Assembly (NCBI GenBank): GCA_017941035.1
Contig: JAGAXG010000008.1
Coordinates: 1 to 64,000, forward strand
Direction: 5' to 3'
Length of the DNA: 64,000 nt
Origin: a bacterium
GTDB taxonomy: Bacteria; Cyanobacteriota; Vampirovibrionia; Gastranaerophilales; Gastranaerophilaceae
Shown here: positions 53,219-62,373 of the stretch, one piece after another
How the letters are laid out: the number at the start of each line of letters is the position of its first letter
How positions within the stretch are numbered: the stretch's first letter is position 1
Translations under genes and position numbers: made by a program
The notes under the pieces: model-generated
Told to the model about the DNA's origin: nothing
The model's database searches: none
The model's input: only the letters and a program-made list of their open reading frames with translations

Positions 53219-53278
53219 AAATTTCCTTTTAAGTTTTTATCAAACTATTCCCAACTACCAATATTATTTTACTTTATT

Positions 53279-53641
53279 TTATTCTTCTTCAAAATATGAA
53301 CAACAAGAAGTTTGAGTTTCCCAAACCGAAATCTTACTTAATTGAACAACTCTTTCTTTTAATTTTGTATAAATATAATAAGCAATCATTTCGCTTGAAG
53401 GACTCTCACCTTTGAAATCAGATAATTCATTAATATCTTTGTGATCCAAAACTTCTAAAACAGCATTCAATTCTTTTTTTAACACTTTATAATCAATTAA
53501 AATATTACTTTTATCAAGGCGCTCGCCTTGCACGAAAGCTTCTACCATCCAATTGTGTCCATGCTGATTTTCGCAAGCTCCGTCATAATTTAACAAATGA
53601 TGTGCCGCTGAAAAAAAAGCCTGTGTTTTTATTTCATACAT
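53279..53641 (-). CDS. queD: 6-carboxy-5,6,7,8-tetrahydropterin synthase (QueD/PTPS family)
   Basis: Acts in the queuosine/7-deazaguanine pathway. The 120-residue protein has the zinc histidines in SAAHHLLNY and CENQHGHNW, the catalytic Cys in ACENQHGH, and VLDHKDINEL near the C-terminus. I start it at 53641 because GGAGAGGAG precedes that ATG and it then lies 4 nt past kdsC; an upstream ATG at 53671 would overlap kdsC by 26 nt. Other queuosine genes are not here. Pterin biosynthesis is the alternative role. Confidence 0.9.
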   Translation of the reverse strand: MYEIKTQAFFSAAHHLLNYDGACENQHGHNWMVEAFVQGERLDKSNILIDYKVLKKELNAVLEVLDHKDINELSDFKGESPSSEMIAYYIYTKLKERVVQLSKISVWETQTSCCSYFEEE

Positions 53642-53645
53642 TACT

Positions 53646-54143
53646 TTACTCCTCTCCAAATTGTGCGTCATAAACTAAATCGCACAACTCTCTTACTGCA
53701 CCGTGTCCGCCATCTTTTTCAGATATAAAATTACAAATATTTTTTACTCGTTTTACAGCATCCGCAGGACAAGCAGAAATACCGACATGCTCTAATATCG
53801 CAATATCAGGTTCATCATCTCCCATATAAGAAACTTCATCAAAAGAAAGTTCATACTTTTGCATAATTGCTTCTAATATAGGAAGCTTATTTTTAACACC
53901 TTGATAAACCTCAGTAAAATGCAAATCTTGAGAACGCCTATCAACAGTACCATTTCTACGACCGGTAATTACAGCAGTCATAATCCCTGATTTAATCATC
54001 TTTGCCAAACCATGACCATCTTTAGCATTAAACGTTTTATATTCAACTCCGTTTTCGTCATAAGTGATACTACCATCAGTCATAACACCATCAACATCAA
54101 AAACCATAAGTTTTATTTTCTTTGCCTTTTCTTTAATATCCAT
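53646..54143 (-). CDS. kdsC: 3-deoxy-D-manno-octulosonate 8-phosphate phosphatase
   Basis: A HAD-family phosphatase that releases Kdo from Kdo-8-P. The 165 residues hold motif I VFDVDGVMTDGSITYDENG, motif II TAVITGRRNGTVDRRSQDL and motif III/IV SYMGDDEPDIAILEHVG, the C0-capless form typical of KdsC. Kdo is a core lipopolysaccharide sugar, which is evidence for an outer membrane. Its start overlaps the kdsD stop by 1 nt, giving a kdsD-kdsC pair. Confidence 0.95.
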   Translation of the reverse strand: MDIKEKAKKIKLMVFDVDGVMTDGSITYDENGVEYKTFNAKDGHGLAKMIKSGIMTAVITGRRNGTVDRRSQDLHFTEVYQGVKNKLPILEAIMQKYELSFDEVSYMGDDEPDIAILEHVGISACPADAVKRVKNICNFISEKDGGHGAVRELCDLVYDAQFGEE

Positions 54144-55120
54144 TAAGCTACACCTGCTCTTAACAAATCATGAACATGTATTACACCTATCGGATAATTA
54201 TTTTCATCCACAACCGCCAATGCAGTAATAGAATATTTTTCCATAAGATTCAACGCTGAAGCAGTATAAGCATCAGAGGTAATTCTTTTCGGATTTTCTG
54301 TCATTACATCTTTTACGCAAAGAGAAGTCAGATCAGGATATTTTATTATTGTTCTTCTTATATCTCCATCAGTCAAAACACCGATTAGTCGTTTTGAAGA
54401 ATCTAAAACCATTGCCATTCCAAGCTTATATTCAGAAATTGTTTTTATTACATCCTGAAAACTATCATTTTCTGATACTAATGGCATTCTATCACCTGTT
54501 ATCATCAAATCGGCAACTTTATAAGTTAAGCCTTTTCCAAGTTTTCCTGAAGGATGGAACATCAAAAAATCCTCTTTAGTAAAACCTTTTTTCTCCATTA
54601 AACAAACAGCTAAAGCATCCCCCATAGCTAAAGTAGCAGTTGTACTTGATGTAGGAGCTTTTCCTAAAGTATCAGCTTCACGTTCTACCGAAATATCCAA
54701 AACAACATCACTGGTTTTGGCTAAAGTCGAATTAACGTTACCCGTCATACCAATCATCAGACATCCAAAACGTTTGATCAATGGCAAAAGATTCATCAAT
54801 TCCTGAGTTTCTCCACTATTAGAAATTGCAATAATAACATCATTTTTTGTTATTACTCCTGAATCACCATGAGTACTTTCTGCAGGATGAAGAAAATATG
54901 AAGGCGTGCCCGTTGATGACATTGTAGCAGCAATTTTTTTCCCAATCAATCCTGACTTTCCCATTCCGGTGACAATTACACGACCTTTACAATTATATAA
55001 AATATCAATAGCATTTTCAAATTCTTCACCAATATTATCTCTTAATCTTAAAATTGAATCTGCTTCAATTTTAAAAACTTCTTTTGCTGATTCTAAAACT
55101 TTTGTCAAAGTCATTTCCAT
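54143..55120 (-). CDS. kdsD: Arabinose-5-phosphate isomerase (Kdo pathway)
   Basis: Makes arabinose-5-phosphate from ribulose-5-phosphate for Kdo synthesis. Of 325 residues, the SIS domain is first (VIVTGMGKSGLIGKKIAATM, then STGTPSYFLHPAESTHGDSG, then ISNSGETQELMNLLP), followed by two CBS domains (LMITGDRMPLVSENDSFQDV and VMTENPKRITSDAYTASAL). This is the standard KdsD layout. AGGGAT lies close to the first ATG (55120); the third codon is also ATG and may be used. kdsC follows with a 1-nt overlap. Confidence 0.95.
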   Translation of the reverse strand: MEMTLTKVLESAKEVFKIEADSILRLRDNIGEEFENAIDILYNCKGRVIVTGMGKSGLIGKKIAATMSSTGTPSYFLHPAESTHGDSGVITKNDVIIAISNSGETQELMNLLPLIKRFGCLMIGMTGNVNSTLAKTSDVVLDISVEREADTLGKAPTSSTTATLAMGDALAVCLMEKKGFTKEDFLMFHPSGKLGKGLTYKVADLMITGDRMPLVSENDSFQDVIKTISEYKLGMAMVLDSSKRLIGVLTDGDIRRTIIKYPDLTSLCVKDVMTENPKRITSDAYTASALNLMEKYSITALAVVDENNYPIGVIHVHDLLRAGVA

Positions 55121-55186
55121 ATCCCTAGCCTCTTTAACTCTAAGATAATTATAATATAAATAAATCCTATAAGCAATAATGTAAAA

Positions 55187-55215
55187 AAAGCACCCTGCAT
55201 TTAAAGGGTGCTTTT
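55187..55215 (-). terminator. Intrinsic terminator after nrdJ
   Basis: AAAAGCACCCT (55187-55197) pairs with AGGGTGCTTTT (55205-55215), with a T run on the minus strand. It lies just past nrdJ and before kdsD. Confidence 0.9.
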
Positions 55216-55232
55216 GACAAAATTATAAAGCT

Positions 55233-57260
55233 CTACGCACATCCAGAATATCCACATCCAGGACAAATAAAGCACCCTTCAGCCATCTGAATTTTAGTTC
55301 CGCATTCAGGGCATTTTACTTCTTTAATTTCTCCTGTGGGATTGTACTCTTCTGCATTCTCTGTCTTATCTTCAACGATAGGCTTGATTTCAATTTTCTT
55401 TTCGTCTTTTTTCTTCGCATCCAAATTCATTGGCTGAAATTGTCTTGAATTATTGCGGTAAACAGTAATTCCCTTCAAATTATTCTTATAAGCCAATATA
55501 TAAGCTTCTTTGATATCATCTCTTGTTGCAGATTCAACAAAATTAACAGTTTTAGAAACCGCATTATCAGTATGCAATTGGAATGCAGCCTGCATTTTTA
55601 CATGCCAGTATGGAGTAACATCATGAGCTGTAACAAAAATATGCTTAATTTCATCACTGACGCCATCAACATGCGCAATCGAACCATCTTTTGCAATTTG
55701 AGACATCAACTCTTCTGAATATAAACCGTGCGAAATCATATAGTCTTTAAAAATTGGATTGACTTCAAGCATTTCTGTTTTATCCATAATAAGTCTTGAA
55801 AAGACCAAACCAAACAAAGGTTCAACGCCTCCAGAAGCAGAAGCAATCATTGATATTGTTCCTGTAGGAGCAATACAAGTTGTTGTAGCATTTCTCAATC
55901 CGTAAAGTTTTATTTGAGCATCCAATTCAGCCCACTGACTATCTGATATTTTACCTGCAGACTTACCTTTGTACTTGTTATAGAGGTAATTATCGCTATC
56001 ATAAATACTTCCTTTAAAGTTATTAAATTTCCCGCGTTCCTTTGACAATTCAATTGATTCTGTTTTAGAAACATAATCAATAAACTCCATTATTTGTCCT
56101 GCGAGTTTAGTTCCTTCATCAGAAGAATATGAAATACCGGATTTCATAAGCATATCAGCCCAACCCATAACACCTAAACCGATTTTTCTATTATTCTGAA
56201 CCATTTCTGATATTTGAGGAAGCGGATAATTATTAACAGCGATTACATTATCTAAAAATCTCATCGCAGTTCTTGTTGTCTTTTCTAATAAATCCCAATC
56301 AACAACCCAAGATCCATTTTCCTGTTTCATCATTAAACCAAGATTTATTGAACCCAAGTTGCAAGCTTCATAAGGAAGTAATGGAACTTCTCCGCAAGGG
56401 TTAGTAGATTCGATAGCTCCAATTAAAGGAGTCGGATTATCAGAATTCATCTTGTCTATAAAGATAATTCCCGGTTCTCCATTTCTCCATGCGCCATCAA
56501 CAATTTTATCAAAAACATCTTTTGCAGATAATCTTCCTACAACTTCATTATTTTGAGGGTTTACTAAATCATAATCTTTACCCTCTAAATACGCTTCCAT
56601 AAATTTATCTGTAATTGCTACAGAAATATTAAAGTTGTTCAATTGATTATTATCTGACTTACAATCGATAAAATCTAATATATCAGGGTGGTCAACCCTT
56701 AAAATACCCATATTAGCACCACGACGCGTGCCACCTTGTTTTACAGCTTCAGTTGCAGCATTAAATACACTCATAAATGATACCGGACCTGAAGAAACAC
56801 CCATTGTAGAACGAACAACACTGTTCTTAGGTCTTAATCTTGAGAATGAAAATCCTGTACCTCCCCCTGACTTATGAATTAAAGCTGTATTTTTAACTGT
56901 TTCAAAAATTCCTTCCAAACTATCTTCCACAGGTAAAACAAAGCAAGCAGCCAACTGACCTAACTCACGTCCAGCATTCATCAACGTCGGAGAATTTGGC
57001 ATGAAATAGCGATGAGTAATACAGTCATAAAATCTGTCTGATAATTCTTTTACTTCAGCTTCTGATTTTCCAAATTTTAAATCTCCTGAAGCAATAGTAT
57101 CAGCTACTCTACGAAACATATCTGCAGGAGTTTCTGTACAATTTCCATTTTTATCTCTCTTTAAATAACGTCTTTCAAGAACTTTTACAGCGTTTTCGCT
57201 TAAGTTCAATTTTTCTTCTAAACAAGTGTCTGACACATTAACCTCCATAGTCTGACTCAT
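55233..57260 (-). CDS. nrdJ: Adenosylcobalamin-dependent ribonucleotide reductase (class II)
   Basis: Makes deoxyribonucleotides with coenzyme B12 and no oxygen requirement. The 675-residue protein has the active-site Cys106 in LAACFVLPVEDS, GGGTGFSFSRLRP, AVKQGGTRRGANMGILRVDH, the NPCGEVPLLPYEACNLGSIN motif with the radical cysteine, and ATTTCIAPTGTISMIASASG. The C-terminal tail has a zinc ribbon (CPECGTKI, then CFICPGCGYSGC) holding the redox cysteines. A class I or III subunit pattern is not seen. Start: ATG at 57260 is used; the ATG four codons later (57248) is also possible, and no ribosome site favours either. Confidence 0.95.
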   Translation of the reverse strand: MSQTMEVNVSDTCLEEKLNLSENAVKVLERRYLKRDKNGNCTETPADMFRRVADTIASGDLKFGKSEAEVKELSDRFYDCITHRYFMPNSPTLMNAGRELGQLAACFVLPVEDSLEGIFETVKNTALIHKSGGGTGFSFSRLRPKNSVVRSTMGVSSGPVSFMSVFNAATEAVKQGGTRRGANMGILRVDHPDILDFIDCKSDNNQLNNFNISVAITDKFMEAYLEGKDYDLVNPQNNEVVGRLSAKDVFDKIVDGAWRNGEPGIIFIDKMNSDNPTPLIGAIESTNPCGEVPLLPYEACNLGSINLGLMMKQENGSWVVDWDLLEKTTRTAMRFLDNVIAVNNYPLPQISEMVQNNRKIGLGVMGWADMLMKSGISYSSDEGTKLAGQIMEFIDYVSKTESIELSKERGKFNNFKGSIYDSDNYLYNKYKGKSAGKISDSQWAELDAQIKLYGLRNATTTCIAPTGTISMIASASGGVEPLFGLVFSRLIMDKTEMLEVNPIFKDYMISHGLYSEELMSQIAKDGSIAHVDGVSDEIKHIFVTAHDVTPYWHVKMQAAFQLHTDNAVSKTVNFVESATRDDIKEAYILAYKNNLKGITVYRNNSRQFQPMNLDAKKKDEKKIEIKPIVEDKTENAEEYNPTGEIKEVKCPECGTKIQMAEGCFICPGCGYSGCA

Positions 57261-57469
57261 ATATATATTTACACATTACCCAAATTAATAAGCATGCCCC
57301 AAAAAGAGCGCTTAACGTTATTGTACAACATAGATTTATTCTAATGCAACAAAATAAACAAAGTATAAAAAATATTTCGTAACATATTATAAAAGAACTT
57401 ATTTTAAAATTACTTTCCAATATTTTATAAATTTCCCCATCAAGACAATACATATAAAATAATTTGTTA

Positions 57470-57475
57470 TATAAT
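57470..57475 (+). promoter_or_regulatory. -10 box, predicted leaderless start of the binding-protein gene
   Basis: TATAAT (57470-57475), then 6 nt, then the ATG at 57482. The -35 position is weak (AATACA). There is no ribosome site. Confidence 0.6.
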
Positions 57476-57481
57476 AAAGTC

Positions 57482-59323
57482 ATGAGCAGAAAATGGGTTA
57501 GGGTTATTATTTGGTTAGTTTTAACTGTTTTGATTTGCAAAGCTTGTATTGTTCGTGATATTCCAACTGTAAAAGAAGGAATTCAGCAAATCCACTCCAC
57601 AACTCTTGCACTTAATTATCCACATCCGATTAATGTTAATCTTAAAGGAATTGATTTTCTAGAATCTCAAACAAATATTGGGAAATTTGGAGGGACATTA
57701 GTTTCTTCTATTATAGGAGAAGGTCCAAAAACATTTAACCCATTCAACTGCAAAGATAACACATCTGCAACGATGGCCGGAATAATGTATGATGGGCTTT
57801 TGACATCAGATCCGATAACAGGAGAACCTTTACCAAAACTAGCAAAGGGATTTTCAATTTCTCCTGATGGGAAAGTCTATACAATATACCTTCGTGAAGG
57901 TATAAAATGGTCAGATGGGAAACCGATAACAGCGGATGATGTTGTTTTTACATGGCAGAATATAATTTTTGGAGGTTACGGAGACACTTCCACACGTGAT
58001 TCTCTTGTAATAGACGGAAAGCTTCCTACTGTTCGCAAATATGGAGATTTTACTGTTGTATTTTCAGTTCCACAACCATATGCACCATTTATTAGAATGT
58101 TATCAACACCTATTGCTCCTAAACATATATTTCTTCCGGCAGTAAAAAAAGGTAAAGAATACTTTGACTCGTTTTTGTCAACAACTACAAAACCTAAAAA
58201 TTTTGTAGTTTCAGGAGCTTTTAAATTAAAAGAATATGTTCCGGCTCAAAGAGTTGTATTTGAACGTAATCCTAATTACTATGAAATAAATAAAAATGGT
58301 CAAAAGCTTCCATATCTTGATAAATTAGTTTACCTAATTGTCGGAGATTTGAATAATGAAGTTTTAAAATTTGAGGCAAAAGAACTTGATGTTATATCTT
58401 TGCAGGGTTCAAAAGTCGCTCGCTACAAATCATTAGAACCTCATTCAGATTTTAAATTGTATAATCTAGGACCTGATACAGGTACAATGTATATTTCGCT
58501 AAATTTGAATACTCGAAAAGACAATAAAGGGAAATATTATGTAAGCCCAATGAAACAAAAATGGTTTAACGATATAAATTTCCGCCGAGCAGTTGATTCT
58601 GCAATTGACAGAAAAAATATGGTTTTAAATATTGCTAACGGTATAGGAGTTCCTTTATTTACACCTGAGAGCCTTAATTCAATATACTTAAACAAAAAAT
58701 TAAAACCTTATAAAAAGGATATTAATACTGCCAAACTTATACTTAAAAAATCCGGATTTTATCTCAAAAAAGGTAAATTATACGACAAAAACGGTAATCG
58801 CGTAGAATTTGATTTATATACAAATGCGGGCAATACTGAGCGTGAAGCTATTGGTGTAATGGTTAAGCAGGATTTGGAAGATTTAGGAATGAAAGTTAAT
58901 TTCAAACCTATTGAGTTTAATTCATTAGTCAATAAACTTGTTTCAACTTTTGACTGGGATATGGTAATAATGGGTTTAACAGGCTCACCGCTGGAACCTA
59001 ACGGAGGTAAGAATGTTTGGCTTTCAGACGGAAGGCTTCATATGTTTAATATGAGAACACCATCCGAAGGTAAAAAAGGAATTCTATCTTGGGAAAAAGA
59101 ATTAGATGAAATGTTTACTAAAGGTGCACTTGCAACAAAATTTGAAGATAGGAAAGTTTACTATGATAAATATCAGGAAATTGTCTATCGCGAAAAGCCT
59201 ATGATATACATATATTCACCAATAAGAATAGTTGCCCTAAGGGATAAATTCAAAAATATCTATCCCTCAAGTTTGGGCGGTATTACACATAACATAGAGG
59301 AAATTTATATTGGAAACAATTAA
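57482..59323 (+). CDS. ABC transporter substrate-binding protein, family 5 (peptide/nickel type)
   Basis: A 613-residue periplasmic binding protein for peptides or similar solutes. The N-terminal hydrophobic signal is WVRVIIWLVLTVLICKACIV. The family 5 landmarks are GPKTFNPFNCKDNTSATMAG, LAKGFSISPDGKVYTIYLRE, GIKWSDGKPITADDVVFTWQ and FERNPNYYE. A lipobox is not convincing, so it may be a signal-anchored or cleaved protein. The ATG at 57482 is chosen from the TATAAT-6-ATG pattern; a TTG at 57464 is also open. It overlaps the permease gene by 14 nt. Confidence 0.92.
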   Translation: MSRKWVRVIIWLVLTVLICKACIVRDIPTVKEGIQQIHSTTLALNYPHPINVNLKGIDFLESQTNIGKFGGTLVSSIIGEGPKTFNPFNCKDNTSATMAGIMYDGLLTSDPITGEPLPKLAKGFSISPDGKVYTIYLREGIKWSDGKPITADDVVFTWQNIIFGGYGDTSTRDSLVIDGKLPTVRKYGDFTVVFSVPQPYAPFIRMLSTPIAPKHIFLPAVKKGKEYFDSFLSTTTKPKNFVVSGAFKLKEYVPAQRVVFERNPNYYEINKNGQKLPYLDKLVYLIVGDLNNEVLKFEAKELDVISLQGSKVARYKSLEPHSDFKLYNLGPDTGTMYISLNLNTRKDNKGKYYVSPMKQKWFNDINFRRAVDSAIDRKNMVLNIANGIGVPLFTPESLNSIYLNKKLKPYKKDINTAKLILKKSGFYLKKGKLYDKNGNRVEFDLYTNAGNTEREAIGVMVKQDLEDLGMKVNFKPIEFNSLVNKLVSTFDWDMVIMGLTGSPLEPNGGKNVWLSDGRLHMFNMRTPSEGKKGILSWEKELDEMFTKGALATKFEDRKVYYDKYQEIVYREKPMIYIYSPIRIVALRDKFKNIYPSSLGGITHNIEEIYIGNN

Positions 59324-60281
59324 ATATATAATTAAAAGGATATTACAAACTATACCGCTATTGATAATCGTATCATTGATAAGCTTTTTCATAATAAGAT
59401 TATCACCGGTTGATCCTTTAGCCGAATTAAAATTAAACCCGTCAGTTTCTCCTGAAACTGTCGAAAAAGAAAAAGCAAGACTAGGACTTGATAAACCGAT
59501 TATCGTTCAATATGGCAAATGGGCGATATCATTTATTCAAGGAGATTTAGGAGTAACATCAACAGGAGAAAAAGTTTCTCAAAAACTTGCAGAACGAATT
59601 CCAAATACATTACTTTTGACTACTCTTGTAATATTTTTAACTTGGCTTGTAGGAGTTCCGCTTGGAATAATTTCAGCAGTAAGATGGAAAACACCATTTG
59701 ATAGGCTTATGACCGTATTAACAAGTATCGGTATGGCAATTCCGTCGTTTTTCTTTGCGGTTTTACTATTGATGTTTGCGGTTAAAACAGGTTGGTTCCC
59801 TATTGGAGGATTAACCAGTCCGAATTTTGGAGAAATGCATTTTGCAGCAAAAATTATAGATATAAGCCATCATCTTATTTTGCCTGTTTTTGTACTGTTT
59901 ACAATATCATTAGCAGGATTACAAAGACAAATGAGAGCAAATATGCTTGATGTTTTAGACAGTGATTATGTAAAATTCGCAAGAGCAAAAGGTGTAAGCG
60001 ATAATATAGTAATATACAAACACGCATTGAGAAATGCTGTTAATCCGATGATTACTCTTTTAGGTTTTGAGTTTGCAGGGCTTTTATCAGGAGCAGCATT
60101 AACTGAATATGTATTTCAATATCCAGGACTCGGGAGATTGATACTTGAAGCAGTAATGAAATCCGATATAAATCTTGTTATGGCATCTTTAATGATGGGA
60201 GCAATAATGCTTGTTACCGGAAATTTAATCGCGGATATTCTTTTAATCGTTACCGATCCAAGAATAAGGAGTAGGGCATGA
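59310..60281 (+). CDS. ABC transporter permease, OppB/DppB type
   Basis: One of the two inner-membrane subunits of a peptide-type ABC transporter. The 323 residues include LGLDKPIIVQYGKWAISFIQ near the N-terminus (residues about 55-75), six hydrophobic helices, and the ATPase-contact EAA loop VKFARAKGVSDNIVIYKHAL. It starts with TTG (59310) behind AGAGG and overlaps the binding-protein stop by 14 nt, so translation is coupled. It pairs with the following permease. Confidence 0.92.
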   Translation: METIKYIIKRILQTIPLLIIVSLISFFIIRLSPVDPLAELKLNPSVSPETVEKEKARLGLDKPIIVQYGKWAISFIQGDLGVTSTGEKVSQKLAERIPNTLLLTTLVIFLTWLVGVPLGIISAVRWKTPFDRLMTVLTSIGMAIPSFFFAVLLLMFAVKTGWFPIGGLTSPNFGEMHFAAKIIDISHHLILPVFVLFTISLAGLQRQMRANMLDVLDSDYVKFARAKGVSDNIVIYKHALRNAVNPMITLLGFEFAGLLSGAALTEYVFQYPGLGRLILEAVMKSDINLVMASLMMGAIMLVTGNLIADILLIVTDPRIRSRA

Positions 60282-61306
60282 TAAAAGAAGTTTTGAAACA
60301 ATTATGGAAAGATAAATTTGCAAGGATCGCTCTTATTGTACTTGGAGTTATTTATTTTGCATTATTGACGGCTGATTTTATAGCTCCTTACTCAAAGGAT
60401 TTTTCAGACAGAACAATGGCATATGTCCCTCCGTCAAAAGTATTTACAATTGATGAAAACGGTAAATTCTCTAGGCCTTATACGTATAACTATATTCGCG
60501 AATTTGATCAAGATAATTTAGAAATAAAATATTCTTTGGATAGAAAAACAAAACATTATATTAAATTTTTCAAAAATGGGCATTTATTTTCTACTGATAG
60601 AGGAGGCAGAATTTTCTTACTCGGAACAGACATAAACGGGCGTGATGTGTTTTCAAGATTGTTATTTGGTGGACGAATATCAATGACAATAGGATTTCTT
60701 GCATTATTTGTTCTGTTTCCTATAGGGCTTTTATATGGAGGGATATCAGGATACTTCGGCGGGAAAGTCGATATGATAATGATGAGATTTGCAGAGGCAA
60801 TAATGTCAATTCCAAGTTTTTATCTTTTGATAATTTTAGCTTCAATTCTTCCTTCAGGAATGACCAGTACTCAAAGATTTTTATTAATAGTTATAATACT
60901 CGCATTAATTGGCTGGGCAGGATTTGCAAGAGTAGTAAGAGGAATGGTTTTATCAATAAAAAATCAGGAATATGTGCAATCTGCTCAAGCAATCGGAGCA
61001 TCAAAATTCAGAATTATAACAAAGCATATCCTTCCTCAGACTACTAGTTTTGTTATTGTTGCAATGACTTTATCAGTACCTTCGTATATTTTATCAGAAT
61101 CCGGATTAAGCTTTTTAGGCTTAGGAATTCAACAGCCTGATGCAAGTTGGGGAAATATGCTTAAAGAAGCTCAAGAATTTACAAATATTCTCTATCGCCC
61201 TTGGCTTTTAACTCCGGGATTTTTAATTTTTGTTTCGGTTTTGGCATTTAATCTTATAGGAGACACAATAAGAGATGTTTTAGACCCAAAAAGCAAAGTA
61301 AGATAG
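60278..61306 (+). CDS. ABC transporter permease, OppC/DppC type
   Basis: The second permease subunit, 342 residues. The N-terminal helix is followed by an unusually long periplasmic loop (about residues 40-115), then the TM domain with FGGRISMTIGFLALFVLFP and the EAA loop VQSAQAIGASKFRIITKHIL; the C-terminus ends NLIGDTIRDVLDPKSK, as in family members. It overlaps the upstream permease by 4 nt (ATGA). No ATP-binding subunits (OppD/F type) follow; the next gene is an AbrB-like regulator, so the ATPases must be elsewhere. Confidence 0.92.
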   Translation: MIKEVLKQLWKDKFARIALIVLGVIYFALLTADFIAPYSKDFSDRTMAYVPPSKVFTIDENGKFSRPYTYNYIREFDQDNLEIKYSLDRKTKHYIKFFKNGHLFSTDRGGRIFLLGTDINGRDVFSRLLFGGRISMTIGFLALFVLFPIGLLYGGISGYFGGKVDMIMMRFAEAIMSIPSFYLLIILASILPSGMTSTQRFLLIVIILALIGWAGFARVVRGMVLSIKNQEYVQSAQAIGASKFRIITKHILPQTTSFVIVAMTLSVPSYILSESGLSFLGLGIQQPDASWGNMLKEAQEFTNILYRPWLLTPGFLIFVSVLAFNLIGDTIRDVLDPKSKVR

Positions 61307-61438
61307 GTTTATTTCTTATTAAATCTTCTTTTTCCATTTTTGCCCTACTTAATGTAAGTTTATTGTAATGACTATGTATAGTATACAACAATATAATTAA
61401 AATGTAAAGTATTAGTAAATGAAATGTAAGGGAACAGT

Positions 61439-61594
61439 ATGATTAGAAGATTTCAAAGAAGCGGTAACGGCTGGGCAATATTTTTGCCAAAACCATTATT
61501 AGAATTACTAAAAGTTGATCCGGAAAATGATCAAGTAGAACTTGAATTTGAAGGAGATGTGCTTAAGATAAAAAAACATAAAGAGGAAAAATAA
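61439..61594 (+). CDS. AbrB/MazE-like swapped-hairpin DNA-binding protein
   Basis: A 51-residue protein: MIRRFQRSGNGWAIFLPKPL, then LELLKVDPENDQVELEFEGD, then a lysine-rich tail. The pattern (basic start, G-x-G/S-x-x-[IV]-x-[IL]-P-K, then a D-x-V-E-L-x-x-x-x-x-x-L-x-I strand) is that of SpoVT/AbrB and MazE domains. AAGGG lies upstream. The TAA stop overlaps the ATG of mgtC, so they are coupled. No toxin gene is next to it, so a simple regulator is likelier than an antitoxin. Confidence 0.75.
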   Translation: MIRRFQRSGNGWAIFLPKPLLELLKVDPENDQVELEFEGDVLKIKKHKEEK

Positions 61595-62322
61595 TGATAA
61601 ATTATTTTACTGACATAATTAACATTGATTTTATATTACGGATTACTGCTGCTGCATGTTTTGCATTTTGCATTGGTTTAGAAAGAGAATTAACAAATAA
61701 AGATGCGGGATTAAGAACTCACATTCTAGTGTCACTTGGGGCATGCATTTTTACATTGATATCAATTTACGGTTTTCCGACATTTGTTTCAGGAGACAAT
61801 GTTGACATAAATCAAGCGACAGGAATAAGAGATTCAGCAAGGGTTGCAGCTCAAGTAGTAACCGGTATTGGTTTCATAGGCGCGGGAACAGTATTAAGAA
61901 ATGGACCTATAGTTATAGGACTTACTACGGCAGCTACATTATGGATTGCAGCCAGTATCGGTATGGCTTGCGGTGCCGGCATGTACCAAATAGCTTTTGC
62001 CGGAACTGCTTTAGCTATATTAACATTGGTATTAGTCAGAATTTTTGAAAAAAATCTTTTACCAAATAGTACAAAGCGCACTAAAATGATTAAATTAAGC
62101 ATTATTTGTAAAGATAATTGTTCAAGAAAAATACACGATTTAATAATCGATAAGTATCCAGAAATCTCGGAAATAACAAAGAAAAAGATGTATAACGATG
62201 AAACAATTTCAAAAATTACTTGTGTATTGACTATAACAGATAAAAAACAAGTTACAGAAATTTACGAAGAACTTGAAAATGAAAATGGTATTGAATCTAT
62301 ATCAATACAAGATTTGAATTAG
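61594..62322 (+). CDS. MgtC/SapB-family membrane protein
   Basis: A 242-residue protein. The MgtC N-terminal membrane domain is clear: FILRITAAACFAFCIGLERE, AGLRTHILVSLGACIFTLIS, RVAAQVVTGIGFIGAGTVLR and GLTTAATLWIAASIGMACGA, with four to five helices. The C-terminal 70 residues form a small soluble domain (about 160-242, ACT-like in the family). The MgtC family is linked to magnesium limitation and to control of ATP synthase in some pathogens; in most bacteria the role is unknown. It follows the AbrB-like gene with a 1-nt overlap. Confidence 0.93.
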   Translation: MINYFTDIINIDFILRITAAACFAFCIGLERELTNKDAGLRTHILVSLGACIFTLISIYGFPTFVSGDNVDINQATGIRDSARVAAQVVTGIGFIGAGTVLRNGPIVIGLTTAATLWIAASIGMACGAGMYQIAFAGTALAILTLVLVRIFEKNLLPNSTKRTKMIKLSIICKDNCSRKIHDLIIDKYPEISEITKKKMYNDETISKITCVLTITDKKQVTEIYEELENENGIESISIQDLN

Positions 62323-62373
62323 ACTTTACATAAAAATTATTTTAGGGTATAACTGGGGAAAAGGGAGATTGTC

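Noticed and set aside
57482-57570. Lipoprotein signal in the substrate-binding protein
   Set aside because: Cysteines lie near the hydrophobic segment, but the residues before them do not fit the lipobox.
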